NCBI GenBank assembly: GCA_938002655.1
Contig: CALLAC010000001.1
Coordinates: 310,001-374,000 of the forward strand
DNA: 64,000 bases
Reading direction: 5' to 3'
From: an uncultured Cytophagales bacterium
Lineage (GTDB): Bacteria; Bacteroidota; Bacteroidia; Cytophagales; Thermonemataceae
Within the stretch, counting starts at the first letter, position 1, and each line of letters begins with the position of its first letter. Below the pieces are notes generated by a model. That model saw only the letters and a program-made list of their open reading frames with translations, did not search any database and had not been told where the DNA came from. Positions 33,753-43,687 of this stretch are shown one piece after another. The position numbers and the translations under genes were made by a program.

Positions 33753-36413
33753 ATGAAAAAAAACGCAATTCTTTCGCTTTCTCTGCTTGGAATTACCTCT
33801 TGGGCTGTGGCTCAGAACGAGCAAGAAAAAAACAAAATTTTACAAGAAACTAACATTGTCGAACTACGGACAATGAGCCAACAATGGCAAAAAAAGCAAT
33901 TGGCAGAAAAGAAAAAGGCTTTGGAATTGGCTCGTCGCAATGGTTGGCGAGTATTTGTACCTATGCCTAATGGTACAGTTGCCGAATTGCAAAGAGTAGA
34001 TGAATTTACAGGAAAGCCTGTTTATTATGTAACACAAAGTAACCTTGCTGCCGCTCAAACTACTCGTGCCGATAGGCTCTGGACTGGTGGCAGTATGGGC
34101 TTGAACCTCAACGGGCAAGGAATGATAGTAGGAGAGTGGGACGGCGGTCCAGTTCGTAGCACACATCAAGAGTTTGGCTCTACTACTAGTCGTGTAATTC
34201 AAAAAGATGGGGTTTCGTTTACTTCGCACAACGGAAATACCAATCACGCTACCCACGTAGCAGGAACGCTAATCGCTTCGGGAGTTACTGCCGATGCCAA
34301 AGGAATGGCTCATCAAGCTACTCTTTGGGCAAACGAATGGAACAATGATAAAACTGAAATGGCAAATCAAGCATCACAGGGGCTTATCTTATCTAACCAT
34401 TCCTATGGCTACAATGCTCAATATTTAAGTCAATGGCAATTTGGTTTTTACGATACAGAAGCCGCCGATTGGGACCAAATTGCCGTGAATGCTCCCTATT
34501 ATACTATTGTAAAAGCCGCAGGAAATGATAGAGGAGCAGGGTACAATCCTGGTGGGGTATTTGGAACAACAGGCTATAACCTGCTGACAGGAGCGGCTAC
34601 AGCTAAAAATGTCCTTGTAGTTGCCGCTGTAAACGCTGTAACCAATTATACAGGACCCAGCAGCGTTGTAATGTCTTCGTTCAGCTCTTGGGGACCTACC
34701 GATGATGGACGCATCAAACCCGATATTTCTGGCTGTGGGGTAAATGTGTACTCTGCTTCTAGCAGTAGTAATACAGCATATGCTACACTATCAGGAACAT
34801 CTATGGCAAGTCCGAACGTAACAGGAACGCTTACACTTATTCAACAGCATTACAAAAACTTAAATTCAGGGCAGTTTATGCGTTCAGCCACACTTAGGGG
34901 GCTTGTAATTCACACCGCAGATGAAGCAGGTACCGCACCTGGTCCTGATTATCGCTTTGGTTGGGGGCTTTTGAATGCTCAAAGAGCAGTACAAACTATT
35001 ACCAATAGAGGTTCATCTGCAATCATTGATGAAAGAACACTAAATAATGGTACTACTTATACGCTTAATGTAGTAGCATCGGGTAGCGGACCTTTAGAAG
35101 TGACCATTGCCTGGAATGACCCCCGAGGTACACCTTTGGCAAATGGAACTTTGAATTCTACTTCGCCTCGTTTGGTAAATGATTTGGATGTACGTGTAAC
35201 ACAAGGCTCCAACACTTTCTTTCCTTGGCGTTTGGACCCTGCCGCTCCTGCCAATGCCGCTACACGCGGAGATAATATCAGAGATAATGTTGAAAAAATC
35301 ACCATTGATGCTCCCGTAGCAGGTGCTACTTATACTATTACGGTTTCACACAAAGGCTCTCTTTCAGGCGGCTCACAACCCTACTCACTCATTGTTACGG
35401 GGGTTAATGTTGCTCCTCCTCCTGCTACTTGTGCTGTACCTGGTAGCCTCACTACTTCTGCCATCACAGCCAATAGTGCTACTTTGAACTGGGGAGCTGT
35501 AACAGGAGCGGTTTCTTATGATGTACGTATCAGAGTGGTAGGTACAACTACATGGACCAACTTCTTGGGCAGAACAGGCACTTCTTTATCTCTTACCGGA
35601 CTTACCGCCTCTACTAATTATGAGTGGCAAATTCTTACCAATTGTTCAGGTAGCTCTAGCGCTTATTCGGCAAGTGTGAATTTTGCTACTTCTGCTGCTT
35701 CGGTTTCTTGGTGTAACTCGAATGGCAACAATAATACCTACGAATGGATTGATTTGGTAAAATTAGGCTCTATCAATCGAACATCGGGGCGAGAAACAGG
35801 GGGTTATATCAATACAGGACTTTCTACAAACTTAACCCGCGGAACTTCGTATACCATCAGTTATAGTGCAGGATTTTCTTCATCAGCTTACACCGAATAT
35901 TGGAAAATTTGGATTGATTGGAACAGAGATGGTGATTTCTTAGACGCAGGTGAACAAATCGTCAATCGTACTTCTAGTAGTAGTGGAACACTCACTACAA
36001 CTTTTACCGTACCAAGTACAGCGGTATTAGGTGCTACTCGCATGCGTGTATCTATGAGCGATGCTAATCAAAGCAGTTGTGGTTCTTTCGCTTATGGGGA
36101 AGTAGAAGATTACACTATCAATATTGTAAGTTCTGCTACTCGCACTCTGACTGCCTCTGAAGAAGCAGAAAATCTCGAAGCCAATGTTTATCCAAACCCT
36201 GTTTTCAAAGGTAATACAGTAAAAATTGAACTGCCCAATGAAGTAGGAGCTGTGAGTGTGCAAATCTTTGATATATCAGGTAGAATGGTAAAACACAATA
36301 TCTTTGAAGGTACAAGCTATGAAGTCAATACTGGCGAGTTTGGCAAAGGTATTTACATCATACAAATGGTTTCAGAAAAAGGAAAAATAACGAGAAAATT
36401 AGTAGTGGATTAA
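33753..36413 (+). CDS. Secreted S8 subtilisin-like peptidase with T9SS type A sorting domain
   Basis: 886 residues. The signal peptide ends at about residue 20 (SWAVAQ). The S8 domain spans about 100-400 with Asp130 (GEWDGG), His165 (NHATHVAG), oxyanion Asn258 (KAAGND) and Ser350 (SGTSMASP). A P-domain-like beta region follows (about 420-555), then fibronectin type III (about 563-650), a GEVED domain (about 655-800, ending GEVEDYTI), and the C-terminal type A sorting domain (VYPNPV, ISGRMV, GKGIYIIQM, ending RKLVVD). The protein should cross the outer membrane by T9SS and be cut and attached or released. All catalytic residues are intact. Transcribed alone. Confidence 0.95.
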   Translation: MKKNAILSLSLLGITSWAVAQNEQEKNKILQETNIVELRTMSQQWQKKQLAEKKKALELARRNGWRVFVPMPNGTVAELQRVDEFTGKPVYYVTQSNLAAAQTTRADRLWTGGSMGLNLNGQGMIVGEWDGGPVRSTHQEFGSTTSRVIQKDGVSFTSHNGNTNHATHVAGTLIASGVTADAKGMAHQATLWANEWNNDKTEMANQASQGLILSNHSYGYNAQYLSQWQFGFYDTEAADWDQIAVNAPYYTIVKAAGNDRGAGYNPGGVFGTTGYNLLTGAATAKNVLVVAAVNAVTNYTGPSSVVMSSFSSWGPTDDGRIKPDISGCGVNVYSASSSSNTAYATLSGTSMASPNVTGTLTLIQQHYKNLNSGQFMRSATLRGLVIHTADEAGTAPGPDYRFGWGLLNAQRAVQTITNRGSSAIIDERTLNNGTTYTLNVVASGSGPLEVTIAWNDPRGTPLANGTLNSTSPRLVNDLDVRVTQGSNTFFPWRLDPAAPANAATRGDNIRDNVEKITIDAPVAGATYTITVSHKGSLSGGSQPYSLIVTGVNVAPPPATCAVPGSLTTSAITANSATLNWGAVTGAVSYDVRIRVVGTTTWTNFLGRTGTSLSLTGLTASTNYEWQILTNCSGSSSAYSASVNFATSAASVSWCNSNGNNNTYEWIDLVKLGSINRTSGRETGGYINTGLSTNLTRGTSYTISYSAGFSSSAYTEYWKIWIDWNRDGDFLDAGEQIVNRTSSSSGTLTTTFTVPSTAVLGATRMRVSMSDANQSSCGSFAYGEVEDYTINIVSSATRTLTASEEAENLEANVYPNPVFKGNTVKIELPNEVGAVSVQIFDISGRMVKHNIFEGTSYEVNTGEFGKGIYIIQMVSEKGKITRKLVVD

Positions 36414-36442
36414 ACTTTTCTACATATAAAAAATCTATAAAG

Positions 36443-36470
36443 CCGCAGATAATTTATCTGCGGTTTTTTT
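36443..36470. terminator. Terminator between the subtilase and rel genes
   Basis: CCGCAGATA (36443-36451) pairs with TATCTGCGG (36455-36463), followed by seven T's. It directly abuts the stop codon of the convergent rel gene (36469-36471), so it may serve both genes. Confidence 0.8.
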
Positions 36471-38703
36471 ATGAGTCATATCTTACTACTTGCTCTACGC
36501 CTGGCACTTGTTTGAGCTTTTCGACAAGCAGATTTAAGTGGCGGGTATCGTGAACAAGCACGGTGCAATTACCTTCAAAAACATTTTCAATGGTATCAAA
36601 AGCCATTGAACGCATATTTACTTTGAGTTCGTTGGAAATAATTTTGGTTACATCATTGATAATCCCTACACGGTCGGTGCCTGTGATGCGTAAACCTACC
36701 ATATACGATTCTTCGATTTTAGAAGCCCATTGTGCTTTCAAGATGCGATGCCCATAATGCGACATCAGTTCGGCGGCATTGGGGCAGTTGGTTCGGTGAA
36801 TTTTTATGCCTTCATTGATAGTTACAAAGCCAAATACATCATCACCAGGAATAGGATTACAACAAGTAGCCAGTTTGTAATCAATTTTATCCATATCCTC
36901 GCCAATAAGAAGCACATCTTTTTGGTTGGGGTGAATTTTCTGAATAACTTTTTCAAAGCTTTTTACATCTTTGATGTTCTCGCGGGTACTATTACGGCGT
37001 TTCTGTACAATTTCTTTGTACTTTTTGAGCTCAGAGGCTTGGATATATTCTTTCCCAAAACGATAAAAGAGCTCTGCTACACTTTTATCGTTGAATAAAG
37101 CCCGAATATCGTTGTAGACGTTATCATTGGGTTCAATACCAAACTGATGAAGTTTTTTATCTACAATTTCTTTGCCTTTCTTAATAAACTGCCTTTTTTC
37201 ATCACGCAAAGCCTCACGAATTTTAGATTTGGCTTTGGAAGTAACTACAAAACGAAGCCAATCTTCGCTGGGAGTTTGCTTGGAAGAAGTAAGAATTTCT
37301 ACTTGGTCGCCATTTTGGAGCTTGTAGCTGATAGGTACGAGTTTATTATTGATTTTGGCACCAATGCATTTATTGCCTACCTCCGAATGAATTTCAAAAG
37401 CAAAATCTAAGGCAGTAGCTCCCTGCGGTAGCACTTTCAAATCGCCTTTGGGAGTAAAAACAAATACTTCATCGCTGAAGAGATTGCTTCTGAACTCATC
37501 AAGAAACTCAATGGTAGAGGTATCGTGATTTTCAAGCATATCACGGACTTTGTTAAGCCAAATTTCCAAGCCACTTTCTTGATTTTGTGTTTTGGTAACG
37601 CCTGTTTCTTTGTATTTCCAATGAGCCGCATAACCTTTTTCGGCAATGTCGTCCATTCGGCGAGTACGGATTTGCACTTCAACCCACTGCCCTGTGGTAC
37701 TCATAACGGTGGTATGCAAAGATTCGTAGCCATTAGCTCGGGGGGTGCTAATCCAATCGCGAAGTCTTTCGGGGCTGGGGCGATAGTAGTCAGTGATGAT
37801 AGAATACACTTTCCAGCAGGCGGCTTTTTCTTCTTCCAAAGGTATATCATCAAGAATGATGCGTATTGCAAACAAATCATAGATTTTCTCAAAAGGGATT
37901 TGTTGCTTTTTCATTTTAGTATAAATGGAGTGAATAGATTTGGGTCTGCCCTTGATAACAAAATGAAACCCTTCTTCTTGTAAGGCCTTTTCAATAGGAG
38001 CAGTGAAATCCTTGATAAATTTTTCTCTTGCCGCTTTGGTAGCTTGCAATTTGCGAGCTATTTCTTCGTATACTTCGGTTTCAGTATATTTGAGGTAAAG
38101 GTCTTCCAGCTCAGATTTTATCGTATAAAGCCCTAGTCTATGAGCTAGCGGAGCATACAAATAGCTGGTTTCATAGGCAATTTTGAGCTGTTTGTTACGA
38201 GGCATATCTGCTAGGGTACGCATATTATGAAGCCTATCGGCAATCTTGATAAGAATTACTCGCACATCTTCGGCAAGGGTAAGCAGTATTTTTCTAAAAT
38301 TTTCGGCTTGTACCGAAACAGAGTTACTATCTGTGATATTAGAAATTTTGGTTAAGCCGTCAATGATTTTAGCGATTTTAGAGCCGAATTGTTTTTCAAT
38401 TTCGCTAATGCTGATATGTGTATCTTCTACGACATCGTGCAAGAGAGCGGCAACGATAGCAGTTGTTCCCAAGCCAATTTCTTCTACGCAAATTTGGGCT
38501 ACTGCCAAAGGGTGGAAAATGTATGGCTCGCCAGACTTACGCCGCATATCTTTGTGTGCTTCTACAGAAAGATTAAAGGCTTTTTTGATAATTTTTGCAT
38601 CGCCATCTTTCAAGAAAGGTTTAGCTAATCGTAGCAGTTTCCGATAGCGTTTCAAAATTTCTTTCCTTTCTTGCTCTAAAGTAATTTCATTTATTTCAAC
38701 CAT
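36469..38703 (-). CDS. Bifunctional (p)ppGpp synthetase/hydrolase, RelA/SpoT (Rel) family
   Basis: 744 residues from ATG 38701-38703. The N-terminal HD hydrolase is intact (HPLAVAQI, ALLHDVVEDT, IKIADRLHNMRT). The synthetase follows (GRPKSIHSIYTKM, YDLFAIRII, PRANGYESLHTTVM, VEVQIRTRRMDD). The charged motif before the synthetase G-loop is RLRD, like the RxKD of bifunctional Rel rather than the ExDD of monofunctional RelA. TGS (EVFVFTPKGDLKVLP) and C-terminal ACT domains complete it. It sets the stringent response alarmone level. Confidence 0.95.
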   Translation of the reverse strand: MVEINEITLEQERKEILKRYRKLLRLAKPFLKDGDAKIIKKAFNLSVEAHKDMRRKSGEPYIFHPLAVAQICVEEIGLGTTAIVAALLHDVVEDTHISISEIEKQFGSKIAKIIDGLTKISNITDSNSVSVQAENFRKILLTLAEDVRVILIKIADRLHNMRTLADMPRNKQLKIAYETSYLYAPLAHRLGLYTIKSELEDLYLKYTETEVYEEIARKLQATKAAREKFIKDFTAPIEKALQEEGFHFVIKGRPKSIHSIYTKMKKQQIPFEKIYDLFAIRIILDDIPLEEEKAACWKVYSIITDYYRPSPERLRDWISTPRANGYESLHTTVMSTTGQWVEVQIRTRRMDDIAEKGYAAHWKYKETGVTKTQNQESGLEIWLNKVRDMLENHDTSTIEFLDEFRSNLFSDEVFVFTPKGDLKVLPQGATALDFAFEIHSEVGNKCIGAKINNKLVPISYKLQNGDQVEILTSSKQTPSEDWLRFVVTSKAKSKIREALRDEKRQFIKKGKEIVDKKLHQFGIEPNDNVYNDIRALFNDKSVAELFYRFGKEYIQASELKKYKEIVQKRRNSTRENIKDVKSFEKVIQKIHPNQKDVLLIGEDMDKIDYKLATCCNPIPGDDVFGFVTINEGIKIHRTNCPNAAELMSHYGHRILKAQWASKIEESYMVGLRITGTDRVGIINDVTKIISNELKVNMRSMAFDTIENVFEGNCTVLVHDTRHLNLLVEKLKQVPGVEQVVRYDS

Positions 38704-38838
38704 AGCAAATCCAATTTTCACCCTTGCTAAATTAGCAAAAAAAACGAAAAAAGCAAGTTTTTTCTGAAAAATAGTTCAATGAACATTTGGTTTGATTTTT
38801 TTCTTGTTTATCTTGTAATGTGAAAAAAATAAAATTCT

Positions 38839-41097
38839 ATGAGTATGCTGAGAGTATTTTTTTATCTGATGATTTTGCTTGGACAAGTTCAGGCACAAGT
38901 TCCTCAAACAGATAGCTTACTTCAAGTAGTTCAGAAAATGCCCGAAGATACCAGTAAAGTTTTAAAACTAAATGAAATAGCCACTATGGTAATGGGAATA
39001 AACCCCAAGCAAGGGTATGAAATAGCCGTAGAAGCTCTGAAATTAGCTGAAAAATTGGATTATGTAAAAGGCAAAGGCTTAAGCTACAAAACGCTTGGTA
39101 ATACTCAATACATGCAGGGATCTTTGAAAGAAGCTATTACTTACTATGAGCAAGGTTTGCAAGAATACTTCAGTATCGACAATATTGATGGAGTAGCCAG
39201 TTGTGAAAATAATATTGGTTTGGTGTATAACGATATGGGCGACTACGAAAAGGCTATGAAGTTTCATCTGAAAACGCTCAAATTGAGAGAGGAAATGAAA
39301 GATGAAAAGGGAATTGCTAAAAGTTTGCTCAATATTGGTAATGTGTATCTCAATCAGGAAAATTTGGAAGAAGCTCTGAAGTATTATGAAAAAAGTGCCC
39401 AAATCTGTGAAAAAATCAATTTGCTTGTAGATTTAGCGAACAACTACAACAATATGGGGAATATCTACAAGCGTCAGAAGAAAAACGAAAAAGCTATTGA
39501 AGTCTTTGAAAAGGCGGCAAGAATTTTTGAAAAAATTGTTAATCTGCGTGGTCTGGTAATTGTTGAACTCAATCTGGGAGATGTGTATCTGGATGCACAA
39601 GATTTTAACAAGGCTTTAAAATCTTATGATAAAGTCTTACCCATTGCTGAAAAAATGAATGATAAAATTCTCTTGGGTTTGCTTTACGCCAGTAAAGGCA
39701 ATGCTCAGGCACGCTTGCAACGCTTTGGCGAGGCTTACGATAATCTGAAAAAAGGTTTAGAACTTTTGCAAGAAACAGATGCCCGAAATGAAATTAGTAA
39801 GGTTTATGATGGAATAGTGCTTTATTACGAATTGCAAGGTAATTACAAAGAAGCTCTTTATTATCATAAGCGGCTCAAAAGTTTAAAAGATAGTTTATTT
39901 ACAGAAAGCCAAGCAAAAGCTATTGCAAAAATGCGTGAAATGTACGAAAGCGATAAAAAAGAGGCTGAAAATGAATTGCTTCGTAAAGAAAATGCCTTGA
40001 AAGACTCGGAAAATGAGAGAAAAAATATCTTTCTCTTGGCTTCGGTTGTTGTCTTGGTACTATTAGGAGCTTTGGCTATTATTCTTCACAGAAATAATCA
40101 GGAAAAACAGCGTACCAATCAACTGCTTAAACAACAAGCTGAAGAGCTTGCTGCTGCGAATGAAGATATTTCCCATAAAAATGTAATACTTGAACAGCAA
40201 AAAGAAGAAATTTTGGCTCAACGAGATGCTATTGAGGAACAAAATAAACTTCTCTCATTCAAAAATGAACAAATACAAGCTAGTATCCGAGCCGCCCAAC
40301 TTATTCAAAAAACCATCTTGCCTTATCCTGCACGCATTCAAATGCTTTTGCGAGAATTCTTCATTTTTTATCAACCCAAAGATATTGTTTCAGGAGACTT
40401 TTATTGGATTGATAAAGAAGCTAATTACAGAATTATTGCCGCTATTGATTGTACAGGACACGGCGTTTCGGGAGCAATGATGACAATGCTTGCGTATAGT
40501 ATTCTAGACCGTATTGTTCATGTCTACAAAATTATCAGTCCCGCAGATATTTTAGAAAAAATGCATGAAGAAGTTAAATATGCTCTTGCACAAGATGAAA
40601 CGGGCAATCGTGATGGTATGGATGTAGCTTTGGTAAGCCTCGATGAGCAAAATCAAATCATCTTTGCAGGAGCTAAAAGACCTCTTGTGGTATTCAATAG
40701 CATCAGCAAAGAAATTATTGAATTCAAAGGGCAAAGGCGTTCTATCGGGGGGGAGCAAAATGAAAATATCCATTTTGAAAATCACAACTTAACCTTGCCT
40801 GCTGATAGCATGCTCTATCTTTTTTCCGATGGCTATACCGACCAAAATGACCTCAACCGAAAAAAGTTTTCCGAAGAAAAACTGAAAAAACTTTTTGAAA
40901 AAATTGCCTCAATGCCTTGCTCACAGCAAGAAAAAGTTATTGCAGAAATTATAGGCAAATATATGGAAGGTACAGAGCAACGTGATGATATGATGATTGT
41001 AGGTATTAAGCATTTAGGTAAAAGGAATGAGAACTTTAAATGTAAGCATTTTTTGCTTTTTAAATCTGAACTGACTTGCAAACCAGCAACTTATTGA
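38839..41097 (+). CDS. TPR - transmembrane - SpoIIE/PP2C-type serine phosphatase
   Basis: 752 residues. A signal peptide (1-19, ending VQAQ), about eight TPR units in the periplasm (about 40-365), one transmembrane helix (about 398-417), a coiled coil (420-490), and a C-terminal SpoIIE phosphatase with DIVSGDFYW, IDCTGHGVSGAMM, GMDVALVSLD, LFSDGYTDQ and the final Asp block RDDMMIVGI. All metal-binding Asp motifs are visible. It probably senses an envelope signal and dephosphorylates a cytoplasmic Ser/Thr phosphoprotein; SiaC-type proteins such as the one at 4918 are a plausible class of target. The last 26 or so residues after MIVGI are an unusual tail. Confidence 0.92.
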   Translation: MSMLRVFFYLMILLGQVQAQVPQTDSLLQVVQKMPEDTSKVLKLNEIATMVMGINPKQGYEIAVEALKLAEKLDYVKGKGLSYKTLGNTQYMQGSLKEAITYYEQGLQEYFSIDNIDGVASCENNIGLVYNDMGDYEKAMKFHLKTLKLREEMKDEKGIAKSLLNIGNVYLNQENLEEALKYYEKSAQICEKINLLVDLANNYNNMGNIYKRQKKNEKAIEVFEKAARIFEKIVNLRGLVIVELNLGDVYLDAQDFNKALKSYDKVLPIAEKMNDKILLGLLYASKGNAQARLQRFGEAYDNLKKGLELLQETDARNEISKVYDGIVLYYELQGNYKEALYYHKRLKSLKDSLFTESQAKAIAKMREMYESDKKEAENELLRKENALKDSENERKNIFLLASVVVLVLLGALAIILHRNNQEKQRTNQLLKQQAEELAAANEDISHKNVILEQQKEEILAQRDAIEEQNKLLSFKNEQIQASIRAAQLIQKTILPYPARIQMLLREFFIFYQPKDIVSGDFYWIDKEANYRIIAAIDCTGHGVSGAMMTMLAYSILDRIVHVYKIISPADILEKMHEEVKYALAQDETGNRDGMDVALVSLDEQNQIIFAGAKRPLVVFNSISKEIIEFKGQRRSIGGEQNENIHFENHNLTLPADSMLYLFSDGYTDQNDLNRKKFSEEKLKKLFEKIASMPCSQQEKVIAEIIGKYMEGTEQRDDMMIVGIKHLGKRNENFKCKHFLLFKSELTCKPATY

Positions 41098-41107
41098 TTG
41101 AAAGCTA

Positions 41108-41986
41108 TCATTCATTTATTTTTTCTTCACGCAAACGGAGTTTTCGCAAAGCATAACGAATAGAAATGTGATGCACCCAGCCCAAGGAAGTTTGGTTACT
41201 CAAAGCGTAGTCAAAGGCAAAATCCTTAGGATGAAAACCTATGCCGAATGCCGAAAGAAAAGGCTCGGTAGAAATGCCTGTACGTACAAAAAAATACTTA
41301 TGGATTTGATAGTTTAAGCCTGCTCGGAAAGTAGCAGGATAGTCTATATGTTTTTCAGTTTCAAGACTTAAAAATACTGCTTCAATGGGCTGATAGCTTA
41401 CTCCTGTTTTCAGAATTACGGGAATACGGTCTTCGCCTGCGTCCAATACTCGCAGTTTTGCCTGCGTAAAATTATAGCCATAAATTCCTACTGCCCACTT
41501 TTTAGAAAGTTGAGCCATACCACCCAATTCTAATAAAAAATTACTTCTTGCTCCTTGTGTAATACCGATTTGGTCATCTACGGCAATTTGAAAATAATTT
41601 ACTTTGGCTCCTACACTTACCAAACTTATTTGGTGGCTATAGCCTATCCCTACTTGGGTCTGATTGAAATACTTATCGCCAAAGCGTTGGAAAGTCATTC
41701 CGCCCACGCCGCCAAAAGCCAAAGAGCTTACTATTCCGAAATGGTAACTATTGAGGGCTTTGATGCCAAAGCGGTTTTCAAAAGCAAGCATAGCACTCGG
41801 TAAAATATCTTGGTAAGCTGATAAAGTTCCTATGTTATTAAAAACCGCCCACTCATTAGCTACTGATACTCCAATGCCAGCCATTGCCGCACTACTTGCC
41901 CCCGAAGCACCTGAAACAGAAAAGTTTTGAGCCAAAACATTTTGAAGTATAATGCTCCAACCAAGAACAAAAATAGCAGTTTTCAT
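41108..41986 (-). CDS. Outer-membrane beta-barrel protein, PorV/PorQ-like
   Basis: 292 residues from ATG 41984-41986 (the in-frame extension upstream to 42178 has no signal peptide). The signal peptide ends at about 21 (NVLAQ). The mature start SGASGASSAAMAGIGVSVANEWAVF is typical of PorV/PorQ/UPF0164-type barrels, which begin with a block about A-M-A-G-A with W-x-x-x-x-N, followed by alternating beta strands. PorV shuttles T9SS cargo and PorQ is a related barrel; which one, if either, this is cannot be decided. Convergent with the SpoIIE gene, 10 bases apart. Confidence 0.75.
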   Translation of the reverse strand: MKTAIFVLGWSIILQNVLAQNFSVSGASGASSAAMAGIGVSVANEWAVFNNIGTLSAYQDILPSAMLAFENRFGIKALNSYHFGIVSSLAFGGVGGMTFQRFGDKYFNQTQVGIGYSHQISLVSVGAKVNYFQIAVDDQIGITQGARSNFLLELGGMAQLSKKWAVGIYGYNFTQAKLRVLDAGEDRIPVILKTGVSYQPIEAVFLSLETEKHIDYPATFRAGLNYQIHKYFFVRTGISTEPFLSAFGIGFHPKDFAFDYALSNQTSLGWVHHISIRYALRKLRLREEKINE

Positions 41987-42122
41987 TGCTTTGATGAATT
42001 TCAGCAGAAAGGTAACGACAAAATTCTGGTTTTGCAAGAAATGAATTTCCTTTTGTTGAGCAGAATTCATTATTTGTAAAGAAAAATATGGGCTTGGTAA
42101 ATTTTCAGCCAAAAAATTCTGA

Positions 42123-42294
42123 TGTACATATCTATACAAGTTCAGGACACGTAATGCTGTATCATGGTGGTGGCTCAATTGTTGTGAAAACAGAAAAGGT
42201 ACTTACACCAGCGATGGTCCTAAAAAAGGTAAGCTCATTTTTACTATCGATGGCAATATATGTGGCAAAACTGTAAAACTTTCAGTTTATCTTT
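42123..42294 (+). pseudogene. Relic of an unidentified coding region
   Basis: A frame without a start codon, open from 42123 to the TAA at 42292-42294 (57 codons), reads like a protein C-terminus (KGTYTSDGPKKGKLIFT and DGNICGKTVKLSVYL). In another frame an ATG at 42088 opens a 62-codon frame over the same DNA. The best reading is a decayed 3' gene fragment. The rest of the gap 41987-42335 shows nothing else. Confidence 0.45.
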
Positions 42295-42322
42295 AAAATT
42301 TGTAGGGTAATTTGGAAAAATT

Positions 42323-42343
42323 AGCCCTAAATTTTTTAGGGCT
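42323..42343 (-). terminator. Terminator of the yigZ-GIN lipoprotein operon
   Basis: AGCCCTAAA (42323-42331) pairs with TTTAGGGCT (42335-42343) around a 3-base loop. It overlaps the stop codon (42336-42338) of the minus-strand gene and is followed on that strand by T's. Confidence 0.7.
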
Positions 42344-43064
42344 TTACATAAACTTTTCCAGTTCCCACGATTTTTACTTCTTGCCTTTGTGGACTTTGCT
42401 TCAAAATAATATTTCCCGAACCCCTAATTTCTGCTTTGAGCGTATCACTTACTCGCAACCAAATATGGTTAGGTCCTTCGTTGATGATATTTGCATTTTT
42501 CGCAAGCATTTCAGAGGCATCTACTTTGCCATAGCCTAAATGATAAAAACTAAAAAAATCACTTTCACCTTTCAGCAAGAACTCCGCTCCTGCATTGCTG
42601 AAAAGATACAAGCCCAAAGATTGCACTTCCAAACTAATTTTGGGGCTAGTTTCAGTAAAATCCATTTGTAAGTGCGAAAATTGTATTTTGCCATTGCTTT
42701 CTAAGCAGCCAAAACTTTGCCATTTGATGTAAAACAGATTTTTTACGCCTACATATACGCGTACAGGCGTATTGAAATTTCGTGTAAAATTGCAAGTATT
42801 TTGGTTGCCAATATGCAAAGAACTATCTTCACGCACTTCTACAATGATTTTTTCCAATAAATTTTCGCCTGCTTCTACAAAAACACTATCACTTTCTTGT
42901 AAAACTATGCTGATGTTGTCGTAGGTGTAAAGTTTATTGAAAAATGGAACAGCCCTGAACTCCTTTCGGATAGAGCCTGTGCTTTTCAGGCAATCTTTCG
43001 GATTACAAGCAAACAAGAAAAATAGCCATAAAAGACGGAAGCTCATTTTCGCTACTTGTTTCAT
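42336..43064 (-). CDS. Lipoprotein with GIN (DUF2807) auto-transporter-head domain
   Basis: 242 residues from ATG 43062-43064, which overlaps the TGA stop of the upstream YigZ gene in an ATGA junction; this decides the start over nearby alternatives. The lipoprotein signal ends LFAC with Cys20. The rest matches the head GIN domain: FNKLYTYDNISIVLQESD near residue 43, then repeating beta-strand turns. Such lipoproteins are common in Bacteroidota and have no proven function. Confidence 0.82.
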   Translation of the reverse strand: MKQVAKMSFRLLWLFFLFACNPKDCLKSTGSIRKEFRAVPFFNKLYTYDNISIVLQESDSVFVEAGENLLEKIIVEVREDSSLHIGNQNTCNFTRNFNTPVRVYVGVKNLFYIKWQSFGCLESNGKIQFSHLQMDFTETSPKISLEVQSLGLYLFSNAGAEFLLKGESDFFSFYHLGYGKVDASEMLAKNANIINEGPNHIWLRVSDTLKAEIRGSGNIILKQSPQRQEVKIVGTGKVYVKP

Positions 43065-43642
43065 AGTTTTTTTTGCCATTTTGCAAAAATTGGAAAAATA
43101 TTTTCATACTCACTTTTGCCTACTAAAATAGTAGCATGACAGAATAAATCAAAACTTTGTTGAACAATGGTAAGTTTATGTTGATGAATAAGTTTCATTA
43201 TTTGGGTAGTTTCGTCATAATTGTAGGTGATAGATAGGGTGAGGGTTTCAGTTTTTTCACAAATTTCAGCCTCATCAAGAGCCAAAGCAGTTGCGGTTTT
43301 GTAAGCATTTATCAAGCCGCTTACACCGAGTTTTACGCCTCCGAAGTATCTCACTACAATCACTAATACATCTTTTAAGTTTTTAGACTTGATTTGCTGT
43401 AAAATGGGTGTTCCTGCCGAATGATGAGGTTCTCCATCGTCATTGGCTCGCCATTTTTCACCATTAGCTCCTAAAATATAGGCGTAACAATGGTGAGAGG
43501 CATCAGGATACTCTTTACGCACTTTTTCTAAAATGATTCTGACCTCTGTCTCTGTACTTACAGGATAAGCAAAGGCTGAAAATTTACTGCCTTTTTCTTT
43601 GTAAACGGCTTGTGCAGGCTTTTGGATACTCTGATATTGCAT
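43061..43642 (-). CDS. YigZ/IMPACT family protein
   Basis: 193 residues from ATG 43640-43642. The family block ASHHCYAYILG, NDDGEPHHSAGTPIL, VIVVRYFGGVKLGVSGL and the C-terminal ferredoxin-like domain are all visible. IMPACT homologues regulate translation stress kinases in eukaryotes; the bacterial role is unclear. It overlaps the following GIN lipoprotein gene by 4 bases. A -7-like box, TATTTTTG, lies on the minus strand at 43656-43663. Confidence 0.92.
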   Translation of the reverse strand: MQYQSIQKPAQAVYKEKGSKFSAFAYPVSTETEVRIILEKVRKEYPDASHHCYAYILGANGEKWRANDDGEPHHSAGTPILQQIKSKNLKDVLVIVVRYFGGVKLGVSGLINAYKTATALALDEAEICEKTETLTLSITYNYDETTQIMKLIHQHKLTIVQQSFDLFCHATILVGKSEYENIFPIFAKWQKKL

Positions 43643-43687
43643 AAGCAAATTTTTACAAAAATATAAAAAACTTGAAAAATTAGGTTT

